A DNA stretch of 64,000 bases. Source: Lentzea atacamensis (GTDB lineage Bacteria > Actinomycetota > Actinomycetes > Mycobacteriales > Pseudonocardiaceae). A program made the position numbers and the translations under genes. The stretch is taken from positions 1 through 64,000 of the forward strand of contig NZ_QLTT01000005.1 of the NCBI RefSeq assembly GCF_003269295.1, read 5' to 3'. Positions within the stretch are counted from its first letter, which is position 1. Each line of letters opens with the position of its first letter. The notes below the pieces were generated by a model, which was not told the DNA's origin, ran no database searches, and saw nothing but the letters and a program-made list of their open reading frames with translations. Below are positions 26,544-36,507 of the stretch, one piece after another.

Positions 26544-28762
26544 CAGTTGTGGATGCCTGAGGTTGCGGACGACACCACCAGGTCCACGCCGGGCAGGGTG
26601 ATGTGGGCGCCGTTGACCTGGAGGCCGCCGGGCGCCGGCACCTGCTCGTTGATCACGATCTTGCCGCCGGGCAGCGGGATCGTGGTGTTGGGTGCGGTGC
26701 TGACGGTGATCGGGAGGCCGGCGACGGTCAGCGCGCCGATGGTGACGGTGCCGGTGGCGCCGGCGCAGGTGCTGCGGGAGGTGGCGACGACGTCTCGCAG
26801 CGCGATGATGCCGATGCCGACTTCCGCGACCGACGTGCGTGCGGTCGAGGTGCCGGGTGTCAGCGTTGTGACCACCGACGTGCACAGTGCGCGGGCGCCT
26901 ACGGGCAGGTTCGCGACGCACGGTGGTGTGGTTGTTGTTGCGCGCGCGACGCGGACTTCGCCCGTGTCCGGTGTCGGTGCCACAGTCAGGCCGAGGGCGT
27001 TGCCCGAGAGGCCGAAGCCGCGGCCGGTCATGTGTTGCAGACCTGCCGTGGTGGACGTCTGGCTCGGCTCGTAGAACTGGTCGCCTGCGAAGGTGGCCGT
27101 CACGGGCACTGTTGCTGTCGGGTTGAGCGGTTGGTCCACGGACGCGATCGTGCACTCCGCGGTGCCTTGGGCGTCGGTCGTGTCCACACAGGACTGTTCG
27201 CCCAGGTTGAGCTGGACGGTGCGGGCGGCTACGGGTGTGCCGTCGTCCTCGGTCAGTTTGGCGGCCAGGCGGGCGGGTTCGGCGTTGGCCACGGTCGCGT
27301 CGCCGGTGTAGGTGAGTGCGGTTTCCTCTTTGGTGACCACGAAGTCGGCGCCGGTGTTCGACGGCAGCAGGCCCTTGCTGCCCGCGAACGCCGCGGTCAG
27401 CGGGTAGGCGCCCGCCGGCTCGTTCGGCGTGATCGAGCACGATGCCACGCCGGACGCGTTGGTGGTGCCGGTGCAGGTCTCGGTGTTGTTCAGGGTGAAG
27501 ACCACCGGCTGGTCGCCTGCGGGTGCGCCGGTGCCGGTGAGGGTCAGGCGGGCGGAGACCGTTGCCGGGTCGTGGAAGTCACCGGTCAGCGCGCCGGTGT
27601 AGGTGAGCGTCGTCGGCTTGCGGGTCACCTCGAACTGGACCTGCGTGCTCGACGGGTGGTGCACCACGTCGCCGCCGTAGCCGATCGCCAACGAGTAGGT
27701 GCCCGCGTTCTCGTTCGGGGTGATCGAGCAGGAGGCGACGCCGTTGGCGTCGGTCGTGCCGACGCAGGTTTCGGTGGCGTTGAGGCGGAACACCAGTGCG
27801 GCGTTGGGCACCGGGGTGCCCGAGGTCGTGGCGGTGAGGCGGGCGGAGAGTGTCACCGGGTCGCCGGTGAAGCCGGAGGACGGGCCGGTGTAAGTGATCG
27901 TCGTGGACTCGACGAGGTAGCTGATGGTCACCGACGGCTCTTCGTCGGTCTCCTCTACGACGAAGTTCGAGACGCCGGCGCCCGCGCGGGCAGAGCCGTT
28001 GCCGCCGTCACCGCCGTCGACCGCGATGATCAGCGGGGTCGGCGCCTGGAAGCCGGACGCGCCGCCGCCACCGCCGTACCAGCCACCGCCGCCTCCTCCC
28101 CCGCCGCCACCGCCGGCGGTCGCGGGGTTGCCGGGTGCGCCGAGTCCGCCGAACCCGAAGGTGCCGGGGAGACCGGGGAAGCCGCCCGGTCCCGGGATGC
28201 CGGGCGTGCCGCCGGTGTTGTCGCCGCCGTTGCCTGCATTGGTTCCCGGAACACAGCCGATGGCGAAGCACCGGCCACCGCCGCCTCCGCCGCCGGGCGC
28301 GACGATCAGCCTGCTGCTGAGGCTGTCGCAGGGTGCGGCCGCCGAGCACAGCCGCACGTCGCTCGCCCCACCGCCGGCGCCGCCCGCGAACGGCGTGCCC
28401 AAGCCGCCGGGTGCGCCGCCGCCGAAGCCCGGCACGCCGCCGTTCTCGCCGTTTCCGTGGCCGCCGTTCTGGCCAACTGCGACCACCAGCTGCGTGACGC
28501 CGGATGGGATGGCGAGGTCCGAGGTGGCTCGGTAGCCACGTCTGCCGCTCGGGGCCGAGCCGTCGCCGCCGTCGCCGCCGCGTCCGCCGATGGCCACCAC
28601 GCGCAGCTTCGTGACGCCTGCCGGGATCGTGTAGGTCTGTTCGCCGCCGGTCGGGTGGAACGTCCTGGTGACGAGGTGATCGGCGAGTGCCGGTGGTGCG
28701 AACACGACGCTCGCGCCCATCAGGCCGATGGTGAGCGCCGTCGCGAGCCTGGCTCGGGACAT
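26540..28762 (-). CDS. Secreted glycine-rich protein with three Ig-like repeats
   Basis: A 740-aa exported protein. The start is an ATG with GGAAGG 8 nt upstream; further upstream frame is non-coding. Signal peptide 1-27 (...APPALA). Residues 58-265 are Gly/Pro-rich with many GG runs and a few cysteines. Three repeats of about 95 residues (286-379, 384-476, 480-572) share TLTYTG...DPATVSARLT...ETC-GTT-ASGVASCSITPNE, fitting bacterial Ig-like domains with one disulfide each. The ~165-residue tail ends VDLVVSSATSGIHNC, resembling the choice-of-anchor group. No LPXTG is visible. Likely a cell-surface or matrix protein. Function unknown. Confidence 0.8.
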   Translation of the reverse strand: MSRARLATALTIGLMGASVVFAPPALADHLVTRTFHPTGGEQTYTIPAGVTKLRVVAIGGRGGDGGDGSAPSGRRGYRATSDLAIPSGVTQLVVAVGQNGGHGNGENGGVPGFGGGAPGGLGTPFAGGAGGGASDVRLCSAAAPCDSLSSRLIVAPGGGGGGGRCFAIGCVPGTNAGNGGDNTGGTPGIPGPGGFPGLPGTFGFGGLGAPGNPATAGGGGGGGGGGGWYGGGGGASGFQAPTPLIIAVDGGDGGNGSARAGAGVSNFVVEETDEEPSVTISYLVESTTITYTGPSSGFTGDPVTLSARLTATTSGTPVPNAALVFRLNATETCVGTTDANGVASCSITPNENAGTYSLAIGYGGDVVHHPSSTQVQFEVTRKPTTLTYTGALTGDFHDPATVSARLTLTGTGAPAGDQPVVFTLNNTETCTGTTNASGVASCSITPNEPAGAYPLTAAFAGSKGLLPSNTGADFVVTKEETALTYTGDATVANAEPARLAAKLTEDDGTPVAARTVQLNLGEQSCVDTTDAQGTAECTIASVDQPLNPTATVPVTATFAGDQFYEPSQTSTTAGLQHMTGRGFGLSGNALGLTVAPTPDTGEVRVARATTTTPPCVANLPVGARALCTSVVTTLTPGTSTARTSVAEVGIGIIALRDVVATSRSTCAGATGTVTIGALTVAGLPITVSTAPNTTIPLPGGKIVINEQVPAPGGLQVNGAHITLPGVDLVVSSATSGIHNC

Positions 28763-28912
28763 CCGGGGTGCCTTCCGTGCAGAGGGCCCCGACCCGGCGA
28801 AAGGATCCCGCAGCACAGTTCGGGACGGCACGAACTTCACCCGAACGCCAGAGGCAAAGAAGCCGAACGGACGCGCGGACGGCCCACTGGTGCGGTGTGG
28901 CACTGTTTGGCC

Positions 28913-30103
28913 ATGACTCCGGACGTCGTGCGGTTCCGGCAGGCCGATCTTCTGTCCGCGCTGCACCGGCGGTTCGGGCCGGTCGTGCGGATGGGCCCGT
29001 ACACCTACCTGCTCGGGCCGGAGGCGAACCAGTTCGTGTTCGCCAACTCCGAACTGTTCGAGGTGGAGCGGGCGTTCCAGGTGCTGGTGCCGGTGGACGG
29101 GCCCACGTCGTTGATCGTCAGTGACGGCGAGGACCACAAGCGACGGCGGCGGCTCGTGCAGCCCGCGTTGGTGCACCGGCAGATCGCCAACTACGTGCCG
29201 GTCATGCGGGCCAACGCCGAAGCGGCGCTCGACGCGTGGCGGCCCGGCGAGACTGTCGACGTCTACCAGGAGTTCCGGCGGGCGATCCGGCGCAGCACGA
29301 TCCACGCGCTGTTCGGCGAGAAGCTGGCACAGGACGCGGACTTCTTCGGTGCGCACCTGCAGCTGCTGATCAACCTGGTCGACCGCAACCCCGCGGTGGT
29401 CACGTGGCTGCGGCGCACGAAGGCTCCGGCCTGGCGCAACGCGATGAGGGCCAGGAGAGCTGTCGACGCGCGGGTCTACCAGGCGATCGAGGAAGCGCGC
29501 CGGGGAGCGGCCGAGGACGACCACGTGCTCGCGTCGCTCGTGCGCGAGAAGGACGGGCTGAGCGACCTCGAGGTGCGCGACCAGGTCGTCACGCTGATCG
29601 CGGCCGGGTACGAGACGACCAGCGGCGCGATGGCGTGGGCGGTCTTCAACCTGTTGCGGCACAACGGGGTGTGGGAGCGCGCGCAGGAGGACGACGACTA
29701 TCTGGCCAATGTCGTCAACGAGACGTTGCGGCTGTACCCACCGGCGGTGGTGTCGGCACGGGTTGCGGCGCAACCGTTCGAGTTCGCCGGGAAGAAGATC
29801 AAGCAGGGCACGTTTCTGCTGTACAGCCCGTACGTCACGCATCGGCTGGCCGAGGTGTGGCCGGATCCGCTGCGGTTCGACCCGGACCGGTGGGAGCGCA
29901 AGCCCGCGCCGCACGAGTTCCTGCCGTTCGGCGGCGGGCCACACCGGTGCATCGGCGCCGGGCTGGCCACGACGGAGCTGACCGTGATGCTGAAAGCGTT
30001 GCTGCAGCGGCCGAAACCGGAACTCCTGCCCCAGCGCATCACGCCCACGAGCGTCGCCGCGATGCGCCCCAAGCGCGGACTCAGAATCCGAGCAGCAGGA
30101 TGA
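28913..30103 (+). CDS. Cytochrome P450 (second)
   Basis: A 396-aa P450 with I-helix AGYETTSG (231-238), ETLRLYPP (270-277, ExxR), FDPDRW and heme loop FGGGPHRCIGAGLA (Cys346). These motifs look closer to CYP4/CYP102-like clans than to the first P450 in the window. No redox partner is adjacent. It is divergent from the Gly-rich protein (150 bp between starts) and its 3' end overlaps the DUF1772 gene by 23 bp. Substrate unknown. Confidence 0.93.
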   Translation: MTPDVVRFRQADLLSALHRRFGPVVRMGPYTYLLGPEANQFVFANSELFEVERAFQVLVPVDGPTSLIVSDGEDHKRRRRLVQPALVHRQIANYVPVMRANAEAALDAWRPGETVDVYQEFRRAIRRSTIHALFGEKLAQDADFFGAHLQLLINLVDRNPAVVTWLRRTKAPAWRNAMRARRAVDARVYQAIEEARRGAAEDDHVLASLVREKDGLSDLEVRDQVVTLIAAGYETTSGAMAWAVFNLLRHNGVWERAQEDDDYLANVVNETLRLYPPAVVSARVAAQPFEFAGKKIKQGTFLLYSPYVTHRLAEVWPDPLRFDPDRWERKPAPHEFLPFGGGPHRCIGAGLATTELTVMLKALLQRPKPELLPQRITPTSVAAMRPKRGLRIRAAG

Positions 30104-30500
30104 TCGTCGCGGCGAGGCAGGCGACGGTGCGCACGTGGTTCCAGAGCGTCCACTTGCGCAGGTACTCGGGCCAGTAGGCGTCGTCGGTCCGTTCGAGGCG
30201 GTTGTTCATCGGGACGTTGACGAACATCGTCAGCAGAAAGCATCCGACGATATAGAGCAGGCCGCCGACGATCCTGCCCTGGAAGACCTCGATGCCGCAC
30301 AGCACAGCGGTGCCGAGAAAAACCAGCAGGAACAACGGGTTCTGGATGCGGCCATTCATCCGGCGCATGGCACCGCGGGCGTGCTCGGCGGACAGGTCGG
30401 CGAGGCCGGGCATGACGGCCGTGGAGAAGGCGAAGAACACGCCGGCCATCAGGCCGGACATGGTGACTGCGATCAGCGTGGTTATCCCCATGACGTCCAC
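30081..30500 (-). CDS. DUF1772 (anthrone-oxygenase-like) membrane protein
   Basis: A 139-aa protein with four hydrophobic segments (near 6-28, 54-72, 78-98 and 120-139), plus NRIQNPLFLLVFLGT- and FVNVPMNNRLE-like motifs typical of DUF1772. Some family members are called anthrone oxygenases; activity here is unproven. GTG 30500 is used, with ATG 30491 as an alternative. It is divergent from the AraC regulator. Confidence 0.8.
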   Translation of the reverse strand: MDVMGITTLIAVTMSGLMAGVFFAFSTAVMPGLADLSAEHARGAMRRMNGRIQNPLFLLVFLGTAVLCGIEVFQGRIVGGLLYIVGCFLLTMFVNVPMNNRLERTDDAYWPEYLRKWTLWNHVRTVACLAATIILLLGF

Positions 30501-30572
30501 TTTGTCGCGTCAACACCGGACTCTCAATGACAGTTCATCGCGCGCGCTTGCTCGTTCGTCCAGACTGGTGAC

Positions 30573-31475
30573 ATGACGGACGCGTTGGGCGAGGCGCTGC
30601 ACCTGCTGAGGATGTCCGGCACCTTCTACTGCCGGAACGAACTCACCGAGCCGTGGGGGCTGACCATGCCCGACATGGAGGACTGCCTGTGGTTCCACGT
30701 GCTGACCAGCGGCCGGTGCGAGGTCGAGGTCGACGGCGCGGTCACGGTGCTCGAACCCGGGGACGTCCTCCTCGTGCCCGGCGGCCAGAGCCATCGGCTG
30801 TTCAGCGCTCAGGACGCGGCATCACCACTGGTCACAACGCTGCCGCACACGTTCGAAACCGACAACTACGCGATCCTCCGGTACGGCGACGGTGGCGCCG
30901 TCACGCACCTCGTGTGTGGTGCGGTCCGCTTCGACCACCCGGCGGCGAAGCACCTCATCACCGTGCTGCCGCACCTGCTGTACGTCCGGCAGGCCGACGA
31001 CATGCGCGCCACGATCGACCTGATGGCCGCCGAGGCGCGGACCCTGCGCCCCGGCGGCGAAGCGGTGATCACCAGGCTCGCGGACGTGCTGGTGATCCAG
31101 ACGATCCGCTCGTGGCTCGCCAACGACCCCGCCGCACGCACCGGCTGGCTGGGAGCCTTGCAGGACCAGCAGATCGGGCAGGCGCTCGCGCTGATCCACC
31201 GCGATCCCGCGCAGCCGTGGACCGTCGAACGCCTCGCGCACCAGACCGCGATGTCCCGGTCGGCGTTCGCGGCGCGGTTCACCGACCTGGTCGGCGAGCC
31301 GGCCATGCGGTACGTGACGCGGTGGCGCATGCACGTGGCGCTCAACCGGTTGCGGGACCGGGACAGCACGGTCAGCGAGATCGCGCGCGGGCTCGGCTAC
31401 GAGTCGGAAGCGGCGTTCAGCCGGGCGTTCAAGCGGATCGTCGGAGTTTCCCCCGGTCAGGCGCGGGCGGGCTGA
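30573..31475 (+). CDS. AraC-family regulator with N-terminal cupin
   Basis: A 300-aa DNA-binding regulator. The cupin-like sensing domain (40-150: CEVEVDGAVTVLEPGDVLLVPGGQSH) is followed by a C-terminal double HTH (195-295: WTVERLAHQTAMSRSAFAARF and VSEIARGLGYESEAAFSRAFK). It is divergent from the DUF1772 gene with 72 bp between starts, so that gene is the likeliest target. Confidence 0.93.
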   Translation: MTDALGEALHLLRMSGTFYCRNELTEPWGLTMPDMEDCLWFHVLTSGRCEVEVDGAVTVLEPGDVLLVPGGQSHRLFSAQDAASPLVTTLPHTFETDNYAILRYGDGGAVTHLVCGAVRFDHPAAKHLITVLPHLLYVRQADDMRATIDLMAAEARTLRPGGEAVITRLADVLVIQTIRSWLANDPAARTGWLGALQDQQIGQALALIHRDPAQPWTVERLAHQTAMSRSAFAARFTDLVGEPAMRYVTRWRMHVALNRLRDRDSTVSEIARGLGYESEAAFSRAFKRIVGVSPGQARAG

Positions 31476-31840
31476 AGCAGGTCCCAGCGGTTGCCGTAGA
31501 GGTCCTCGAAGACGGCCACGCGGCCGTAGACCTCGTCGCGCGGCGTCTCCAGGAAGCGCACGCCGAACTCGGTCATGCGGGCGTGATCGCGGTCGAAGTC
31601 GTCGGTGTTGAGGAAGAACCCGACACGGCCGCCGGTCTGGTCACCGACGCGCGCCTTCTCCCCCTCCGACGAGGCCCGCGCCAGCAACAACGACGCTCCA
31701 CCGCCTGCGGACACCACGACCCAGCGCTTGTCGCCCTGCGGCTCGTCTTCCACCAACGTGAACCCGAGACCGTCCACGTAGAAGCGGATCGCCTCGTCGT
31801 AGTCGCGGACCACCAACGTCACCAAACCAAGAGAACGCAC
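31457..31840 (-). CDS. VOC (glyoxalase/bleomycin-resistance fold) protein
   Basis: A 127-aa metal-binding fold protein, starting at a GTG (MRSLGLVTLVVRDYDEAIRFY). Paired beta-alpha-beta-beta-beta modules end with AVFEDLYGNRWDLLQP. A lyase, dioxygenase or drug-binding role cannot be chosen. It converges on the AraC gene, with a 19-bp overlap. Confidence 0.85.
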   Translation of the reverse strand: MRSLGLVTLVVRDYDEAIRFYVDGLGFTLVEDEPQGDKRWVVVSAGGGASLLLARASSEGEKARVGDQTGGRVGFFLNTDDFDRDHARMTEFGVRFLETPRDEVYGRVAVFEDLYGNRWDLLQPARA

Positions 31841-31909
31841 GCACAGGAGTATCGACGAGCCAGTTGAGACGTTCACCCGAGGCACCCTCCTCTGTGAGAA
31901 AGTGCCCAC

Positions 31910-33175
31910 ATGGCGGTGACCACGGAAACTCATCGACTGCCCGTGCGCACTCTCGTCGCTTCGTCGGCGGGCAACGCTGTTGAGTGGTACGACTGGGGCA
32001 TCTACACGGCGTTCAGCATCTACTTCGCCACCCAGATCTTCCCCGCGGGCAACGAGGCCGCCGCCCTGCTGAGCACCTTCGCCACGTTCGCGCTCGCCTT
32101 CTTCTTCCGACCGCTCGGCGGTTATCTGCTCGGCCGGTTCGCGGACCTCAAAGGCCGCCGCACCGCGATGCTGCTGACGATCGTGCTGATGTCCGGCGGT
32201 TCGGTCGTGATCGGTCTGCTGCCGACCTTCGAGCAGGTCGGCTGGCTCTCACCGGCTCTGCTGGTGCTCGCCCGCATCGCGCAGGGCATGGCGCTGGGCG
32301 GTGAGGTGTCCAACGCGTCGGCGTACCTCGCGGAGATCGCGCCCGCCGCACACCGCGGCCGCTACTCGTCGTTCTTCTACATCTCCACCGGTGCGGCGGT
32401 GCTGATCGCGTCGCTGCTCGGGTTCGTCCTGTCCCGCAACCTCGACAAGGCGGCGATGGCCTCCTACGGCTGGCGCGTGCCGTTCCTCATCGGCGGGGTG
32501 CTCGGTCTGATCGGGCTGTGGCTGCGGCGGGAGCTGAAGGAGACCGAGCAGTTCGAGGACAACAAGGCCAAGGCGGAGAGCCTGCGCAACCCGTTGATGA
32601 TGACGCTCAAGGAACATCCGAAGGCGGTCGGTCAGCTCATCGGCGTCACGCTGCTCTCGACGCTGAGCTTCTACACGTTCTTCTCGGCGCTGACGCCGTT
32701 CGCGGTGAAGACCAAGGGCGCCAACGACATCGACGTGTTCCTGGCGCTGTCGATCGGCACCGTGGTGTTCATCGCGCTGCAGTACCCGATGGGCTGGCTG
32801 GCCGACCGCTACGGCCGCAAACCGCAGATGCTCGTGTGGGCCGGCGCGATGGCTTTGCTGGTCGTGCCGTTGTCGACGCTGGTGCGGCCGGGCCTGATCA
32901 ACCTCGTGATCGTGTTCTGCGTCGGGCTCGGCCTCTACACGGCGATCACGTCGATCGCGCCCGCGATCATGAGTGAGCTGTTCCCCACCGAACTGCGCGG
33001 GCTCGGCATCGGCGCTTGGTACAACCTCACGGTCGCGCTGTTCGGCGGCACCGCGCCGCTGGTCATCCAGGCCGTCGGCGGCACGGTGTTCTTCTGGTAC
33101 GTCGCCGTGGGCGCGGTGATCACGTTCCTGGTGATCCTCACGCTTCCGGAGACAAAGGGTGTTCCGTTGAGCTGA
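31910..33175 (+). CDS. MFS transporter, metabolite:H+ symporter (MHS) family
   Basis: A 421-aa, 12-segment permease. The opening VASSAGNAVEWYDWGIYTAF and the loop FADLKGRR are MHS hallmarks (KgtP/ShiA/ProP relatives); the second half repeats LADRYGRK. Such proteins import carboxylates, shikimate or osmolytes with protons; the substrate is unclear. It overlaps the convergent VOC gene by 38 bp. Confidence 0.92.
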   Translation: MAVTTETHRLPVRTLVASSAGNAVEWYDWGIYTAFSIYFATQIFPAGNEAAALLSTFATFALAFFFRPLGGYLLGRFADLKGRRTAMLLTIVLMSGGSVVIGLLPTFEQVGWLSPALLVLARIAQGMALGGEVSNASAYLAEIAPAAHRGRYSSFFYISTGAAVLIASLLGFVLSRNLDKAAMASYGWRVPFLIGGVLGLIGLWLRRELKETEQFEDNKAKAESLRNPLMMTLKEHPKAVGQLIGVTLLSTLSFYTFFSALTPFAVKTKGANDIDVFLALSIGTVVFIALQYPMGWLADRYGRKPQMLVWAGAMALLVVPLSTLVRPGLINLVIVFCVGLGLYTAITSIAPAIMSELFPTELRGLGIGAWYNLTVALFGGTAPLVIQAVGGTVFFWYVAVGAVITFLVILTLPETKGVPLS

Positions 33176-33536
33176 GGCAGAACTCGTTGCCCTCCGGGTC
33201 GGCCAGCACGAACCAGACGCCGTCACGGCTCACCACCGACGCGCCCAGGCCGACGAGCCGTGCCACCTCCGCCTCGACGTCGTCGCACCAGAGATCGACG
33301 TGCACGCGGTTCTTGACCGTCTTCGGCTCCGGCACGCGATTGAAGAAGAACCGCGGCGATCCATCGAGCAACACCGACGGGTCGTCCTCGGGATCGTCGA
33401 TCCCCATGGCGCGCAACCGAGTCAGTTCCGCCTCGTCGTACGGCGCGATCTCGTGGTCGTCCAGTGCCTGCGCCCAGAACCGGGCGAGCGATGCTGGATG
33501 AGCGCAGTCGATCACAACGTCGTGCATCCGGGCCAT
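33138..33536 (-). CDS. VOC-family protein
   Basis: A 132-aa protein of the glyoxalase-like fold: MHDVVIDCAHPASLARFWAQAL, VHVDLWCDDVEAEVARLVGLGA and FVLADPEGNEFCL are typical of the many small VOC proteins of actinomycetes. The start is uncertain (ATG 33536 or 33527, neither with a clear SD). It lies 10 nt upstream of the proB stop. Confidence 0.85.
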   Translation of the reverse strand: MARMHDVVIDCAHPASLARFWAQALDDHEIAPYDEAELTRLRAMGIDDPEDDPSVLLDGSPRFFFNRVPEPKTVKNRVHVDLWCDDVEAEVARLVGLGASVVSRDGVWFVLADPEGNEFCLSSTEHPLSPEA

Positions 33537-33546
33537 GCGGCCGAGA

Positions 33547-34674
33547 TTAGCGCTGCAGCGGCACCAGGTCATCGGCGTGCACGACCTCGCGACGCTGCTC
33601 CTCCGGCAGGTCGTGGGTCTTCCGGCCGATCAACGACGGCAGCTCGGCCGAGTCGTAGCCGACCACACCGCGCGCCACGGTCTCGCCCGCGTGGCTCACG
33701 AGCTCCACGACGTCGCCTGCCTCGAAGTCGCCGTCCACGCCCGTGATTCCCGCTGCCAGCAACGAACGGCGTCGGCCTACGACAGCGGCGACGGCGCCGT
33801 CGTCGAGGTGCAGGCGACCGTTCGCGTCGGTGGCGTAACCGAGCCAGAAGCGGCGTGCGGTGAGGCGCGAGCCCGTGGCTGCGAAGGCCGTGCCGACGTC
33901 TGCGGCGGACAACGCCCGGGACGCGTCGGAGGAACCCGCCAGCAACACCGGGATGCCGGCCGAGGAAGCGAGTCGTGCCGCTGCCAGTTTTGAGGCCATA
34001 CCGCCGGTGCCGAGGCCGGACGCCCCGGCGGTGCCGGCCTGCACACCGTCCACATCGGACGCTCCAGCCACCTCGGAGATCCGCACCGCACCGGGCTTGC
34101 GCGGGTCGCCGGAGTAGAGAGCGTCGACATCGGACAGCAGGAACAACGCGTCGGCACCGACCAGGTGAGCCACCAGGGCGGCGAGACGGTCGTTGTCACC
34201 GAAGCGGATCTCGTCGGTGGCGACGGTGTCGTTCTCGTTCACGACCGGGACCGCACCCAGGGCCAGCAGACGCGAGAACGTGCGCTGGGCGTTGCGGTAG
34301 TGGGCGCGGCGCACCACGTCGTCGGCAGTCAGCAGGACCTGGCCGACGGTCAGGGAGTAGCGGCCGAACGAGTTCGCGTAGGCGTGCGCCAGGGTCAGCT
34401 GGCCGACGCTCGCCGCGGCCTGCTGAGTGGCGAGGTCGCGCGGGCGGCGGGACAGCTTCAACGGCGCCAGGCCGGCGGCGATCGCACCGGACGAGACCAG
34501 CACGACCTGGCTGCCCGCGGCGCAGCGGGCGGCCAGGGCGTCGACCAGGGCGTCGAGGCGCGCCGGGTCGAGGCCACCTTCCGCTGTGGTCAAAGAAGAA
34601 GAACCGACCTTCACCACGATGCGGTTCGCCGAAGCGACTGCGCGCCGCGCTTGTGAGACCGCGGGGGCCGTCAC
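33547..34674 (-). CDS. proB: Glutamate 5-kinase
   Basis: A 375-aa enzyme catalysing the first step of proline synthesis. The amino-acid-kinase domain shows [37 protein letters not shown] and [10 protein letters not shown]; a PUA domain follows (about 285-365, [20 protein letters not shown]). It starts at a GTG 3 nt after the obgE stop. The order obgE-proB matches mycobacteria. Confidence 0.97.
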   Translation of the reverse strand: MTAPAVSQARRAVASANRIVVKVGSSSLTTAEGGLDPARLDALVDALAARCAAGSQVVLVSSGAIAAGLAPLKLSRRPRDLATQQAAASVGQLTLAHAYANSFGRYSLTVGQVLLTADDVVRRAHYRNAQRTFSRLLALGAVPVVNENDTVATDEIRFGDNDRLAALVAHLVGADALFLLSDVDALYSGDPRKPGAVRISEVAGASDVDGVQAGTAGASGLGTGGMASKLAAARLASSAGIPVLLAGSSDASRALSAADVGTAFAATGSRLTARRFWLGYATDANGRLHLDDGAVAAVVGRRRSLLAAGITGVDGDFEAGDVVELVSHAGETVARGVVGYDSAELPSLIGRKTHDLPEEQRREVVHADDLVPLQR

Positions 34675-34677
34675 GGG

Positions 34678-36129
34678 TTACTCCTCGTCGAAGTCGTCGC
34701 CGTACTCGCCGGGCGCGCGACGGGCCTTCTTCAGGGCCTTGCGCTCGGTGGCGCCGATGCGGTCGTTGCGCTCGAGACGGGCGTCCGTGCCACGTCCGGT
34801 CATCGTCATCGCGATACCGGCCGGCGTGGTCGGCTCCCAGTCGAACACCAGGTCGCCGATGGTGACCTGGCAGCCAGGGATGGCGCCCATCTTCACGAGC
34901 TGATCCTCGACACCCAGCCTGTTCAGGCGGTCGGCGAGGTAACCGACGGCTTCGTCGTTGGAGAAGTCGGTCTGGCGGATCCAGCGCTCGGGACGGTCGC
35001 CCTTGACGATGAAGCCACCCTCGACCGAGGGGTCCTCGGTCACGGTGAACCCGGTGTCGTCCACGGCGGTCGGCCGCAGCACGATGCGGGTCGATTCCTT
35101 CTTCGGCTGAGCGGCGCGGTACTCGCGCACGACCTCGGCCAGTTTGAAGGTCAGTTCACGCAGTCCCTCGCGGGACACGGTCGACACCTCGAACACCGGC
35201 AGGCCGCGCGCCTCGATCTCCGGGCGGACGATGTCGGCGAGGTCCTTGGCGTCCGGGATGTCGATCTTGTTCAGGATCACCACGCGCGGGCGGTCGGCGA
35301 AATCGCCACCGAGTGACGGGGTGTACTCCGCCAGCTCGTTCTCCAGCGCGTCGATGTCCGCGATCGGGTCACGGCCGGGCTCGTACGTCGCGCAGTCGAC
35401 GACGTGCGCGAGCACCGCGGTGCGTTCGATGTGGCGCAGGAAGTCCAGGCCGAGGCCCTTGCCCTGCGAGGCGCCGGGGATCAGGCCGGGCACGTCCGCC
35501 ATCGTGAAGATCGTCTCGCCCGCCGTGATCACGCCGAGGTTCGGCACCAGCGTGGTGAACGGGTAGTCGGCGATCTTCGGCTTCGCGGCGGACAGCACCG
35601 AGATCAGCGACGACTTGCCGGCCGAGGGGAAGCCGAGCAGACCGACGTCCGCGACGGACTTGAGCTCCAGCACCAGGTCGCGGGTTTCGCCCGGCTCACC
35701 GAGCAGCGCGAAACCGGGGGCCTTGCGGGCCTTCGAGGCGAGCGAGGCGTTGCCGAGCCCACCGCGGCCACCGGCGGCGGCGATGAGCTGGGTGCCCTCA
35801 CCGACCAGGTCCGCGACGACTTCGCCGTCCTCGGTCAGCACCACGGTGCCGTCCGGGACGCGCAGGATCAGGTCCTCGCCGTTCGCGCCGTCGCGGTTCG
35901 CACCCGCGCCGGCCTTGCCGCTGGTGGCGGTGGCGTGCGGGCGGAAGTGGAAGTCGAGCAGGGTGTGCACCTGCGAGTCGACGACGAGCACGACGTCGCC
36001 GCCCTTGCCGCCGTTGCCGCCGTCCGGGCCGCCGAGCGGCTTGAACTTCTCGCGGTGCACGGAAGCGCAACCGTTGCCCCCGTTGCCGGCGGCAGCGTGG
36101 ATCACCACCCGGTCTACGAAGCGGGCCAC
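34678..36129 (-). CDS. obgE: GTPase ObgE/CgtA
   Basis: A 483-aa ribosome-associated GTPase. Obg fold 1-158 ([29 protein letters not shown]), G domain with GFPSAGKS (166-173), DVPG (212-215) and NKID (287-290), and a C-terminal OCT domain. It starts at a GTG with AGAGG about 10 nt upstream. The last ~60 residues are charged. It is third in the rplU-rpmA-obgE-proB run. Confidence 0.97.
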   Translation of the reverse strand: MARFVDRVVIHAAAGNGGNGCASVHREKFKPLGGPDGGNGGKGGDVVLVVDSQVHTLLDFHFRPHATATSGKAGAGANRDGANGEDLILRVPDGTVVLTEDGEVVADLVGEGTQLIAAAGGRGGLGNASLASKARKAPGFALLGEPGETRDLVLELKSVADVGLLGFPSAGKSSLISVLSAAKPKIADYPFTTLVPNLGVITAGETIFTMADVPGLIPGASQGKGLGLDFLRHIERTAVLAHVVDCATYEPGRDPIADIDALENELAEYTPSLGGDFADRPRVVILNKIDIPDAKDLADIVRPEIEARGLPVFEVSTVSREGLRELTFKLAEVVREYRAAQPKKESTRIVLRPTAVDDTGFTVTEDPSVEGGFIVKGDRPERWIRQTDFSNDEAVGYLADRLNRLGVEDQLVKMGAIPGCQVTIGDLVFDWEPTTPAGIAMTMTGRGTDARLERNDRIGATERKALKKARRAPGEYGDDFDEE

Positions 36130-36163
36130 GGAACTACGTCCTCTCAAAAGTCTGAACAAGCAA

Positions 36164-36199
36164 CGAGGGGCGGTGCCGGATGACCGGTCCCGCCCCTCG
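36164..36199 (-). terminator. Hairpin between rpmA and obgE
   Basis: A perfect 10-bp stem (CGAGGGGCGG, 36164-36173, with 36190-36199), with an inner CCGG/CCGG, lies in the 106-bp gap. The T-tract is poor, so it may be an attenuator that lowers obgE relative to the ribosomal genes rather than a full stop. Confidence 0.6.
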
Positions 36200-36235
36200 C
36201 TGAGGTGTGTAACAGTCGTTCGCGGAAAACGGTCC

Positions 36236-36493
36236 TCAGACCGCGACCGGAACGATGTTGACGGTCTTGCGACCGCGCTTGGTGCCGAACTCCACCGCAC
36301 CGGGAGCCAGGGCGAACAGCGTGTCGTCCTTGCCGATGCCGACGTTGACGCCGGGGTGGAACTTGGTGCCGCGCTGGCGGATCAGGATCTCGCCGGCCTT
36401 GACGACCTGACCGCCGAACCGCTTCACACCCAGGTACTGGGGGTTGGAGTCACGGCCGTTGCGGGAACTGGACGCACCCTTTTTGTGTGCCAT
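36236..36493 (-). CDS. rpmA: 50S ribosomal protein L27
   Basis: An 85-aa ribosomal protein reaching the peptidyl-transferase centre. The sequence [29 protein letters not shown] is diagnostic. The N-terminus begins directly with the mature form (no Firmicute-type cleaved extension). It lies 14 nt after rplU. Confidence 0.98.
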   Translation of the reverse strand: MAHKKGASSSRNGRDSNPQYLGVKRFGGQVVKAGEILIRQRGTKFHPGVNVGIGKDDTLFALAPGAVEFGTKRGRKTVNIVPVAV

Positions 36494-36507
36494 GAGAAGT
36501 CAGGTCC

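Noticed and set aside
26540..28762. Gly-rich protein considered as a PE_PGRS family member
   Set aside because: It has a classical signal peptide and no PE domain, and is followed by Ig-like repeats, so the resemblance is only compositional.
26603..28912. A 770-codon extension of the second P450
   Set aside because: Antisense to the Gly-rich Ig protein. P450 homology begins at ATG 28913.
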